This document shows, one piece after another, positions 8,115 to 13,612 of a stretch of DNA of 33,951 nt; the stretch's first letter is position 1, and each line of letters begins with the position of its first letter. The DNA is from a virus. A program made the translations under genes and the position numbers. Under the pieces are notes generated by a model. That model did not search any database. It had not been told where the DNA came from and saw only the letters and a list, made by a program, of their open reading frames with translations. The stretch is taken from positions 1 to 33,951 of IMG/VR virus record IMGVR_UViG_3300032132_000028. One strand, 5' to 3'.

Positions 8115-9183
8115 TCGTTACCATCGGCATCAGCAGGAACTGCCAGCCGCCATCGTGCGAGAAATGCACTGCTCCGTCTGATCCGTTGTGTGCCAGTGTG
8201 ACTTCACAATCGCTGACCGGTTTCAGCCCGTCCGTCAGGTAGTCGGGATCGATTCTGAATTCACACTCGCCGAGCAGTTCCAGCTGTCGCGTGATGTCTG
8301 CTGTGCCGATGTCAGCACCGGCACCGCTGGCACTGATTCCAGCCGTTGTGATCGAGACAGTCACCGCTCGCGTTTCTGCCGCGGTCACGATTGCAGCCGA
8401 TCGCACGGCAGAGAGCAGTTCGCCGGCCGGCAGGTCAAACGTCGCACCGCGGGAAGCGGCTGCGGCGATCTTCTGCCATTCAGGAAATCGCCCGGCACAT
8501 TCCTGGCAGGTCAATCGGGCATCGCCGCACTCAAACACGATGCCGCCCGACAGCCCGAAACCGAATCGGCACTCATCGCCGCGATCGAGCAGCCGCACGA
8601 GCGTTTTCACGCTCCTCTGCGGGATGACCGGTCGCACATCGCGATCAGGATCACCCGCACATTCACACGGCACCTGCGTGGCGACCAGTCGCCGCGAGTC
8701 TGTGGCGACGACTGTGAGCGTTTCGGATGACGTGAAATCCAGCAGCACGCCGGCGAGTGCGTAGCGTGCGGAGTCTGGATCACAGGCCGGCAGAGTCGCC
8801 GCCAGTGCCGCCCGGAACTCGCCGGCATCGACGGTGTACCAGCGATCGACCGAACATTCTGCCAGCTGCGGAAACTCATCGATCGGCGGAGCCTGCAGCA
8901 CGAACGTGTCGCGATCAGTGCCGATCGCCTCAGTCGTGATCGTGATGTTTTCATCTTCAATCGCACTGAGTATCTGTGAGACGCGATCAGCCGGCAGCAG
9001 TTGTCGCGGTTGACAGTCGCTGCCGATCTGCAGATAGACTTCGCCGTCTGTCGCCATCAGGCAGCATCGCTCGCCCTGACAGCCGAACGCAATGTAACGT
9101 AAGACATCACGCGGTGAACGTGCGGGCGAAATGGCTGCAGCGGTACGCCACAGCGTGCGGAAGTATTGTGTGTTGATTCGCAT
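8107..9183 (-). CDS. dnaN: DNA polymerase III beta subunit-like sliding clamp
   Basis: This 358-residue protein has the three-domain signature of bacterial DnaN: an early IGSDCQPRQLLPAD region, the central DSARYALAGVLLDF...LTVVATDSRRLVA segment (residues roughly 157-187), which is a hallmark of domain 2, and a C-terminal LLMPM that matches the usual MPMR ending. It should form a dimeric ring that tethers a DNA polymerase. AGAGGCAG precedes the ATG. No polymerase or clamp loader is visible, so it may work with the host polymerase or a phage polymerase outside the window. Sequence divergence in domain 1 and several extra cysteines set it apart from housekeeping clamps. Confidence 0.85.
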   Translation of the reverse strand: MRINTQYFRTLWRTAAAISPARSPRDVLRYIAFGCQGERCCLMATDGEVYLQIGSDCQPRQLLPADRVSQILSAIEDENITITTEAIGTDRDTFVLQAPPIDEFPQLAECSVDRWYTVDAGEFRAALAATLPACDPDSARYALAGVLLDFTSSETLTVVATDSRRLVATQVPCECAGDPDRDVRPVIPQRSVKTLVRLLDRGDECRFGFGLSGGIVFECGDARLTCQECAGRFPEWQKIAAAASRGATFDLPAGELLSAVRSAAIVTAAETRAVTVSITTAGISASGAGADIGTADITRQLELLGECEFRIDPDYLTDGLKPVSDCEVTLAHNGSDGAVHFSHDGGWQFLLMPMVTNE

Positions 9184-9326
9184 GAGTCTGCCTCTGCATC
9201 CTGGTGGTTGTGTGGTGGTAATCCGTGTTCCACTCGCTGCCGCATCAGTTCGATTTTCGCTTTCGATCCCGGTCGATGATGAGTCGGCAGACTGATCTCT
9301 GCCGGGATGTGTCGTCTGTGTGTCAT
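9057..9326 (-). CDS. small phage protein overlapping dnaN
   Basis: The start ATG at 9326 overlaps the stop of the excisionase-like gene as ATGA and has AAGGAAG plus GAGG upstream. The N-terminal third contains a segment of the form PTHHRPGSKAKIELMRQRV followed by EHGLP, which resembles a family of short phage proteins that carry P-G-x-x-x-K-I-x-x-x-x-x-R and end near an HPxD motif. The frame runs to 9057 and so shares 127 bp with the clamp gene, an unusually long overlap. The C-terminal half is basic and low in recognisable features, so the useful protein may be the first 45 residues. Function unknown. Confidence 0.5.
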   Translation of the reverse strand: MTHRRHIPAEISLPTHHRPGSKAKIELMRQRVEHGLPPHNHQDAEADSCESTHNTSARCGVPLQPFRPHVHRVMSYVTLRSAVRASDAA

Positions 9327-9559
9327 CCTCTTCGCTTCCTTGTTTCGAGGTATCGGAAAATCTGATCGCGTGTGTACATCACGCGACCTTTCGCTCCTTC
9401 GGTCCATTCGATTCGGCCGGCTCGCCGTTCATCTGCCAGCCATCGCGGTGAGACGTGCATGTGCTCAGCCGCTTCGCGTTCTGTCCATGTCATCGGCTGC
9501 GACTTGCTGTCATCAATGTGCCGTTCAACGACTCCCGCGATCAGTTCTTCGATGCTCAT
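9323..9559 (-). CDS. MerR/excisionase-type helix-turn-helix protein
   Basis: This 78-residue protein starts with MSIEELIAG at 9559, supported by AGGGGAAAC directly upstream; the frame open to 9622 lacks such a site. Residues ~24-60 (TWTEREAAEHMHVSPRWLADERRAGRIEW, split into helix, turn and wing, then RVMYTRDQIFRYLE) match the helix_turn_helix_17/excisionase DNA-binding fold. It lies just downstream of the repeat array at 9671-9721 and a likely promoter, so it is a candidate ligand for those repeats. It could act as an excisionase with the integrase or as a transcription regulator. Confidence 0.75.
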   Translation of the reverse strand: MSIEELIAGVVERHIDDSKSQPMTWTEREAAEHMHVSPRWLADERRAGRIEWTEGAKGRVMYTRDQIFRYLETRKRRG

Positions 9560-9613
9560 GTTTCCCCTTCGGTACGTGTGACAATTGACAATCGAATCGC
9601 GGTGCTGACTGCG

Positions 9614-9641
9614 AACATACACACGATCGGCAGACGTTCAA
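9614..9641 (-). promoter_or_regulatory. candidate sigma-70 promoter for the replication operon
   Basis: On the minus strand, TTGAAC (9641-9636) is separated by 16 bp from TATGTT (9619-9614), about 55 bp upstream of the excisionase-like start. The spacer begins GT then CTGCCGAT, the same octamer at the same offset as in the promoters at 13645-13673 and 11776-11804. The match is by eye. Confidence 0.5.
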
Positions 9642-9670
9642 CGACTTCTGCAGCGACCGGAAACCGTCCC

Positions 9671-9721
9671 GGTCAGCTATGGTCAGCTATGGTCGCGGTA
9701 CGGTCAGGTACGGTCAGTCTG
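9671..9721. repeat. five-copy iteron-like array with 10-11 bp period
   Basis: Five GGTC-headed units follow each other: GGTCAGCTAT at 9671 and 9681, GGTCGCGGTAC at 9691, GGTCAGGTAC at 9702 and GGTCAGTCTG at 9712. The 10, 10, 11, 10 bp spacing puts every copy on the same face of the DNA. The array overlaps the stop codon of the 87-residue gene and lies upstream of the promoter at 9614-9641. Such arrays are typical of iterated protein-binding sites in replication origins or operators. Which of these it is cannot be told. Confidence 0.7.
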
Positions 9722-9977
9722 GCGTTTTTCGTTTTTTTGCCCGCACAGTCCGCTTGCGTTTCTTTTCGCCGGCGAGCAGGTCGCAGAGCAGCGATCCGGT
9801 GGCGATCAGCGAGTAGCCGTTGACGATCACGCCGGGCTGATCGCGGGCACGTGCTGCGAGTTCCCGCGAGCGATTGCGACTGATGCGGAGTCGCGAGCAG
9901 AAATCGACCAGATCATAGACCCGATTCGGATCGATCCCGTCGAACGGTTGCAGTTGTTTTTTCCCATCCGTGGACAT
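9714..9977 (-). CDS. small putative DNA-binding protein
   Basis: This 87-residue protein begins MSTDGKKQLQPFDG. Residues 16-60 include VYDLVDFCSRLRISRNRSRELA, a plausible helix-turn-helix, and GVIVNGYSLIATGSLL, which resembles the wing region of MerR-like phage regulators. The C-terminus is strongly basic (KKRKRTVRAKKRK). A TACCACCAC element and a weak CAGGA site precede the ATG at 9977. It ends inside the iteron array, so it may be an autoregulator or origin-binding protein, which is inference. Confidence 0.65.
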   Translation of the reverse strand: MSTDGKKQLQPFDGIDPNRVYDLVDFCSRLRISRNRSRELAARARDQPGVIVNGYSLIATGSLLCDLLAGEKKRKRTVRAKKRKTPD

Positions 9978-10027
9978 TACGATGATCCTGCTCGATTGTT
10001 TGTGGTGGTACACTTGCTGTTGAGCAC

Positions 10028-10066
10028 GCCGGCAGCCTGGTTGCAAACAGACTGCCGGCACTTTTT
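10028..10066 (+). terminator. hairpin with T-run on the plus strand
   Basis: GCCGGCAG (10028-10035) pairs with CTGCCGGC (10052-10059), extended inward by CTG/CAG with one mismatch, and the plus strand continues ACTTTTTCTG. No gene ends on the plus strand here. On the minus strand the same hairpin follows the 66-residue gene by 14 bp but lacks a T-run. It may block antisense transcription, or be an RNA-processing or stability hairpin for the minus-strand message. Confidence 0.4.
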
Positions 10067-10073
10067 CTGCTGC

Positions 10074-10274
10074 TCATTCTTCCGGCGTTTCCTTCGGCCG
10101 CCCCTGCTGCACTGGCGGGCTCAGTTCCGCCCGGACTGCTTTCGGCAGAGCCTTCCAGATCGCTCGCCGGACCCATTCGCCCTGCGTGATGCCGGCGGAT
10201 TCCGCGGCTGCTTTCGCCGCCTGCCACCAGTCGTCAGGACAGACAAACCCGTGATGATTCTGTGATGTCGGCAT
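10074..10274 (-). CDS. ribbon-helix-helix-like small regulator
   Basis: This 66-residue protein starts MPTSQNHHGFVCPDDWWQ. The segment with WWQAAKAAAESAGITQGEWVRRAIWKAL has the spacing of the two helices in Arc/CopG-like proteins (helix, G-x-T turn, second helix ending in R-R-A-I). The N-terminal strand is less typical. The C-terminus is polar. It follows a 33-residue membrane protein gene by 3 bp, so the two are one translational unit. It may be a transcription regulator of the early region. Confidence 0.65.
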   Translation of the reverse strand: MPTSQNHHGFVCPDDWWQAAKAAAESAGITQGEWVRRAIWKALPKAVRAELSPPVQQGRPKETPEE

Positions 10275-10277
10275 CGA

Positions 10278-10379
10278 TTACCTTCCTTCGCACCAGTCGA
10301 TCAGTGCGGTCATGATGAGGATGAACAGCCCGCCGCAGACAATCCACGGCGTGAGCGTGTGCATGGTTTGTGTGATCAT
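10278..10379 (-). CDS. 33-residue single-pass membrane protein
   Basis: This short gene starts ATG at 10379-10377 and ends TAA at 10280-10278. It begins MITQTMHTLTPW and has a hydrophobic helix IVCGGLFILIMTALI before a polar WCEGR tail, so it should span the membrane once. GGAGCAGAAAGA precedes the ATG, itself preceded by the TACCACCACAAAC leader element. That dedicated leader, shared with well-supported neighbours, is the reason to call it. Function unknown. Confidence 0.65.
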   Translation of the reverse strand: MITQTMHTLTPWIVCGGLFILIMTALIDWCEGR

Positions 10380-10410
10380 TCTTTCTGCTCCGTTTGTGGT
10401 GGTACGCATT

Positions 10411-10782
10411 TCAGAAGTCGGTTTCAGCGTCGATCAGTTCCGCGGTGAATCTGGCATCGTCCTGCCGCCATTGTGCGATCAGTGCAGCGACGGCAGCATC
10501 TGCGATGCCTGAGCATTGCCAGATCAGTTCGATCTGTGCCGCCTCTGCATCGCCGAAGACTTTTGCAGCAGTCCCGACACATTGTCCAAACTGATCGCCG
10601 TTCCAGCCGTGCAGAAGCGTTCGCGGGCTGCGGGCTGGCTCTGCGTCGAGATCATGATTCCACAGTGCCTGGATGAATGCGTCGATCCAGCAGCAGGCGA
10701 TCTCATCCCAGTCATCGCACTCTGCCAGTTCAAACTGCAGTGCAATGACTTCGCTGCACGTTGCGTATTCCAGTCTCATCAT
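10411..10782 (-). CDS. hypothetical acidic early protein
   Basis: This 123-residue protein is acidic and mostly helical, beginning MMRLEYATCSEV. It has tryptophan-rich segments (CDDWDEIACCWIDAFIQALW) and a C-terminal helix with AALIAQWRQDDA. I recognise no family. The double ATG at 10782/10779 is preceded by GAGGAG and a TACCACCAC element, so the shorter start is preferred over a frame open to 11001, which overlaps the next gene. Its place in a run of small early genes fits a host-takeover function, but nothing specific can be said. Confidence 0.65.
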   Translation of the reverse strand: MMRLEYATCSEVIALQFELAECDDWDEIACCWIDAFIQALWNHDLDAEPARSPRTLLHGWNGDQFGQCVGTAAKVFGDAEAAQIELIWQCSGIADAAVAALIAQWRQDDARFTAELIDAETDF

Positions 10783-10831
10783 TATTCTGCTCCTCGTTGT
10801 GGTGGTACGTTTGAAAACTGATCTGATCGTG

Positions 10832-11263
10832 TTACGGCGTGTCCCTGATCGCGGCGATGATGACGACATCCGGCGTGCTGCTGCAGAACTCAACCTTCCA
10901 TGCCAGTTCCCAGCCATCGAACCGGTACAGCGTGATCTCGCCTTCATTCGACCTGCAGACCCGCACGCGGTGACCGGGCAAATCGAAGACTTCGCGTTCA
11001 CACTCCCAGGCGTGCGGCGATGTCGGATACTGTGAGTGATCGTTGATTTCGAATCCGCAGACCAGCAGGAAATCCATCAGCGACAGTCGCCGGCAGACAG
11101 CATCGACCAGCGATCGGCCGCCGACAGCGGCGAAGTCTGACAGGTCCGCTTCATCGGTCTGCAGCATTCCCACGAATGCCCGCAGATCGTCGTCGCTGAG
11201 TTCTGTGCCGCATTTGTCGGCGTGATCAAGATAACTGGCGATCGTGTTTCGAATGTCTGACAT
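10832..11263 (-). CDS. hypothetical early protein
   Basis: This 143-residue protein starts MSDIRNTIASYLDHADKCGT. The N-terminal half is helical and acidic; the C-terminal half alternates strands (HRVRVCRSNEGEITLYRF then ELAWKVEFCSS). No known motif is visible. The ATG at 11263 has GGAGCAGAA upstream and a TTTTCAAACG-TACCACCACAA leader. The gene lies immediately past the terminator at 11305-11324, so it needs readthrough or a promoter I do not see. Confidence 0.65.
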   Translation of the reverse strand: MSDIRNTIASYLDHADKCGTELSDDDLRAFVGMLQTDEADLSDFAAVGGRSLVDAVCRRLSLMDFLLVCGFEINDHSQYPTSPHAWECEREVFDLPGHRVRVCRSNEGEITLYRFDGWELAWKVEFCSSTPDVVIIAAIRDTP

Positions 11264-11280
11264 TGTTTCTGCTCCGTTTG

Positions 11281-11292
11281 TTTGTGGTGGTA
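11281..11292 (-). promoter_or_regulatory. leader element between terminator and gene start
   Basis: The minus strand reads TACCACCACAAA here, 11 bp past the T-run of the preceding terminator and 18 bp before the next ATG. The 10 bp before the element are identical to those before the element at 10797-10808 (TTTCAAACG then TACCACCACAA). This copy shows most clearly the terminator-leader-gene order of the early region. Confidence 0.55.
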
Positions 11293-11324
11293 CGTTTGAA
11301 AAGCAGCCCGGCCGAAGCCGGGCT
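11293..11324 (-). terminator. intrinsic terminator after the 129-residue gene
   Basis: On the minus strand AGCCCGGC, loop TTCG, GCCGGGCT is a perfect 8-bp stem with a stable UNCG-type tetraloop, followed by GCTTTTC. It ends the short unit driven by the promoter at 11776-11804. Confidence 0.8.
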
Positions 11325-11338
11325 CGTGTGGTTGTCTG

Positions 11339-11728
11339 TTACAGTCCCAGGCGAATCGCCCACTCGCGGCAGCTGTCCTGATGTTCCGGCTTGACATAGC
11401 ACGGAGCGTTCGAGCCTGTGTAGTAGTCGATCGATGATTTGATGTGATGCAGCAGGCCGAGTTCACCGCTCGCCGTTTCCTGCGGCTCGTTGATGTAGTG
11501 GATGTCCATCCGACCTTCGTACTGTGCCCCGTCGCAGCAGGTGATGCAGAAGAATGTTTTGTCGTATCCGCCGCACGGCGAACGGTGCAGAGCGATTTTC
11601 CGCAGCACCTCATCCGCTTCCGCCACAGTGTCGAGCATGATGCCGTTCGCTCCGACCTGGCTGGATTCGCTTTGAATCGTGATGTTGTCGATGAAAACCG
11701 GTCGTGTGATCTGTTTTGCTGTTGCCAT
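11339..11728 (-). CDS. hypothetical protein with its own operator-controlled promoter
   Basis: This 129-residue protein starts MATAKQITRPVFIDN. It has several cysteines and histidines (FFCITCCDGAQYEG, then AELHH-like positions and a C-terminal QDSCREWAIRLGL) that could bind metal, but no motif I can name. GGAGCAGAA precedes the ATG. It is a single-gene unit: the repeated promoter/operator lies upstream and a strong terminator follows. This suggests a tightly controlled product, perhaps involved in the lysis-lysogeny choice, although it has no obvious DNA-binding fold. Confidence 0.7.
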   Translation of the reverse strand: MATAKQITRPVFIDNITIQSESSQVGANGIMLDTVAEADEVLRKIALHRSPCGGYDKTFFCITCCDGAQYEGRMDIHYINEPQETASGELGLLHHIKSSIDYYTGSNAPCYVKPEHQDSCREWAIRLGL

Positions 11729-11743
11729 CGTTTCTGCTCCTGT

Positions 11744-11850
11744 TGTTTGTGGTGGTAACTGTGTCTGATGAGCTAAGTATTGTAATGTATCGGCAGCCCG
11801 TCAATATACCTTGCAATGTTTTTTTGAGAATTGGCAAAGATTCCCCGAAA
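11744..11850 (-). repeat. promoter/operator repeat, copy B
   Basis: This ~107 bp stretch is nearly identical to 13613-13717. It contains, on the minus strand, a conserved block ending AATCTTTGCCAATTC, an A-run, the operator-like arms, the promoter and the TACCACCAC leader. Differences from copy A cluster in the downstream operator arm and at the initially transcribed bases. Confidence 0.85.
11776..11817 (-). promoter_or_regulatory. sigma-70-like promoter with overlapping inverted-repeat operator (copy B)
   Basis: Minus-strand -35 TTGACG (11804-11799) and -10 AATACT (11781-11776) are separated by 17 bp. Arms at 11806-11817 (plus: ATACCTTGCAAT) and 11779-11790 (plus: ATTGTAATGTAT) flank the -35 and overlap the -10. 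The second arm differs at two bases from the perfect copy A version, so a repressor may bind it more weakly. Confidence 0.7.
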
Positions 11851-11879
11851 ACAGCGGAAAACACAGGGAAACAGCCGGA

Positions 11880-11906
11880 AAGAAAGATCAGCGGCAGTGA
11901 CTGCCG
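11880..11906 (-). terminator. probable terminator of the integrase unit
   Basis: On the minus strand CGGCAG-TCA-CTGCCG (11906-11892) is a 6-bp hairpin, followed by C-TGATCTTTCTTTC. The T-run is interrupted, so termination may be partial. It lies 17 bp past the small ORF downstream of the integrase. Confidence 0.5.
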
Positions 11907-11923
11907 GACCTGCACAGCGGCAT

Positions 11924-12037
11924 TCAGACCGGCATGTGAGCCGGTGGCGGCAGTTCAAAGCGGCTGCCGGAGAACTGGCGTGCGAAAGCGATCGCGTGAT
12001 AACGGGCATCTGTCGGGCTCATGCGGGAATAGTACAT
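11924..12037 (-). CDS. possible 37-residue protein downstream of the integrase
   Basis: A short frame starts ATG at 12037 with AGGAC just upstream and encodes MYYSRMSPTDARYHAIAFAR followed by a proline-rich tail. It begins 17 bp after the integrase stop and ends just before the probable terminator, so it would be co-transcribed. Length and lack of any known family make it uncertain; the stretch could otherwise be untranslated. Confidence 0.35.
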   Translation of the reverse strand: MYYSRMSPTDARYHAIAFARQFSGSRFELPPPAHMPV

Positions 12038-12053
12038 TTGTCCTGGTACGTTT

Positions 12054-13115
12054 TCAAGCATCCCGCAGCACAGCATCCCGCAGCACATCGGGCAGATGCA
12101 CTTTCCCCGCGATCGCGACTGACTGAGCGGCTGCCATCGCGATATATTTCTGAGTTGTTCTGATGCTGCGATGCTGCATCTGATGCTGCAGTTCGAAGGC
12201 ACTCAGCCGGCTGCAGTTTGCGGTCGCGAATCCCCGCCGCAGATCGTGGAATCCGTACCACTCGCCGCGGGTCTGCTGCGGCTGCAGTCCGGCCCGCTGC
12301 TGCAGCTGCCGGAATCGATACGCGGCAGTCTGGTAACAGAGATCGAAGACACGCACACTGCCGGCAGATGGCCGCCAGCGGTCGAGCAGGTCGGCTGTCG
12401 GCTGCGGAATTTCGATGACCGCATCCCGTCTGCCTTTGTTGTGCTCGGCCGGGCTGCGGACTGTGCAGCCGCTGATCAGTTTCCATCGCAGGTCGAGAGT
12501 CGCACCGATCCGCCAGCCGGTTGTGTACAGGAACGCGATCAGAGTCTGCAGTTGCTGATCCTCGCAGCACCGGAACATCCGGCTGAATTCTTCTGAGCTG
12601 ATGAAACTCGGCTCGCGTCTGACCGATCGCGGCGGATCAACCTGCGGCACTTCGGCGATCAGATGCCAGCGGTACGCGGTGCGGAATGTTTTCCTGAGCC
12701 ATGCCAGTTCAACTCCGATGGACGCTGCCGAGATGCCGTCAGACTGTCGCTGAGCGATGTACGCATCGAGCGACCGGGCTGAGATGTCTGCCATCGTGAC
12801 CGGCCCGATCAGCCGTTCGTAATGATCCAGAGCCCGCGATATGGCATCGATGGAACTGGCAGCCAGTGCGGTGATCGAGAGTTCGAACTCATCGCGGAAT
12901 TCCCGCCAGCTGCCCGGCTCATCCTGTCGGATCGCGAGCGTCTGTCTGGCCTGCGTTTCGATCGCAAATCGGCGAGCCGCCCGCCTGCCGCGTTCGCCTG
13001 CTCCGAACGATCGCGAGCGTTGCCGCCCGTCTGCATCCCGCCAGAACGCCAGCCAGGACGCTTTCGCTGTGCCGTGTTTTTCGATCTGCGAAGGAATCTG
13101 TCTGACAGCCGCCAT
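12054..13115 (-). CDS. int: tyrosine recombinase integrase
   Basis: This 353-residue protein has an arm-type and core-binding N-terminal half (with SWREFRDEF... and SARSLDAYIAQR) and a catalytic domain: R202 in TTGWRIGATLDLRW, H290 and R293 in HDLRRGFAT, H315 in QHRS, and the nucleophile Y324 in TTQKYI. All expected catalytic residues are present, so it is probably active in site-specific integration. The ATG at 13115 has CAGGAG 8 bases upstream and is preferred over 13154. The last five residues, VLRDA, are duplicated by a 15-bp tandem repeat (12058-12087). The untranslated leader contains a hairpin with repeats, so its expression is likely regulated. No attP core could be identified. Confidence 0.92.
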   Translation of the reverse strand: MAAVRQIPSQIEKHGTAKASWLAFWRDADGRQRSRSFGAGERGRRAARRFAIETQARQTLAIRQDEPGSWREFRDEFELSITALAASSIDAISRALDHYERLIGPVTMADISARSLDAYIAQRQSDGISAASIGVELAWLRKTFRTAYRWHLIAEVPQVDPPRSVRREPSFISSEEFSRMFRCCEDQQLQTLIAFLYTTGWRIGATLDLRWKLISGCTVRSPAEHNKGRRDAVIEIPQPTADLLDRWRPSAGSVRVFDLCYQTAAYRFRQLQQRAGLQPQQTRGEWYGFHDLRRGFATANCSRLSAFELQHQMQHRSIRTTQKYIAMAAAQSVAIAGKVHLPDVLRDAVLRDA

Positions 13116-13146
13116 GCTGTGTGCTCCTGTGCTGCAGTTCTGGACC

Positions 13147-13184
13147 TGACGCATCTGGTGAAACGGTGGTGAAACGATGCGTCA
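13147..13184 (-). promoter_or_regulatory. leader hairpin enclosing GGTGAAACG repeats upstream of int
   Basis: TGACGCATC (13147-13155) and GATGCGTCA (13176-13184) form a perfect 9-bp inverted repeat, 30 bp before the integrase start. The loop holds two copies of GGTGAAACG. The same doublet recurs at 13316-13338. This may be a protein-binding site, an attachment-arm site or a translational control hairpin. Confidence 0.6.
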
Positions 13185-13338
13185 CGGCAGCGATATAGCG
13201 TGTTCTGTTTTTATGGCCTGTAATTCGCCACGCACATCGTCTGCCTGTGAGCAGCAGTTTTAAGCATGTTGTCGCTGCATTGCAATACCGCTGATCAGCA
13301 GTTCTCTGTCGTTTCTGGTGAAACGGTGGTGAAACGAA
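13153..13338. repeat. paired direct repeats flanking the int upstream region
   Basis: The motif CTGGTGAAACG followed by GTGGTGAAACGA occurs at 13153-13176 and again at 13315-13338, giving four GGTGAAACG units in two doublets about 162 bp apart. Between them I see no gene, only a weak promoter-like pair on the minus strand (TTGCAA, 17 bp, TAAAAC). Confidence 0.65.
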
Positions 13339-13361
13339 AACAGCCCGGCGATGCCGGGCTG
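13337..13361 (-). terminator. intrinsic terminator after the 69-residue gene
   Basis: On the minus strand CAGCCCGGC-ATC-GCCGGGCTG is a perfect 9-bp hairpin, followed immediately by TTTTCGTTT. It lies 28 bp past the stop of the preceding gene and separates that unit from the integrase. Confidence 0.85.
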
Positions 13362-13388
13362 CCTGTTTGCTGCTCATGTCTGCCGTGA

Positions 13389-13598
13389 TCAATCGGCCGC
13401 GGTGATCGTCGGTGCCATCGAGAATCGACCCCACGGCATGACTGCTTCTGCCCCGTTGTACTCAGCGACCTTGAGCCGCTTGCCGGCAGTCGTCTTGACG
13501 AAGCACTTTGTGCGGCTCGCGATCGTGATCGAGATCACATGATCATAGTCGCAGATGCTTCGCGTTCTGTATGTCTCGCCGGCTTTGAAAGTCTTCAT
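13389..13598 (-). CDS. small conserved phage protein (MKTFKAG family)
   Basis: This 69-residue protein starts MKTFKAGETYRTRSICDYDH. The pattern TRSICD...IASRTKCFVK, then KRLKVAE and a C-terminal WGRFSMAPTI, matches from memory a widespread small-protein family that often occurs in mobile elements; its function is not known. GGAG-containing leader and ATG at 13598 are clear, and a longer frame to 13685 would read through the promoter. It is a single-gene unit bounded by the copy A promoter and a strong terminator, hinting at a special role in the control region. Confidence 0.75.
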   Translation of the reverse strand: MKTFKAGETYRTRSICDYDHVISITIASRTKCFVKTTAGKRLKVAEYNGAEAVMPWGRFSMAPTITAAD

Positions 13599-13612
13599 CG
13601 TTCTGCTCCGTT

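Noticed and set aside
13340-13361. CAGCCCGGC hairpin as an attachment-site core
   Set aside because: The hairpin is a standard intrinsic terminator with a T-run, and a similar hairpin occurs after another gene.
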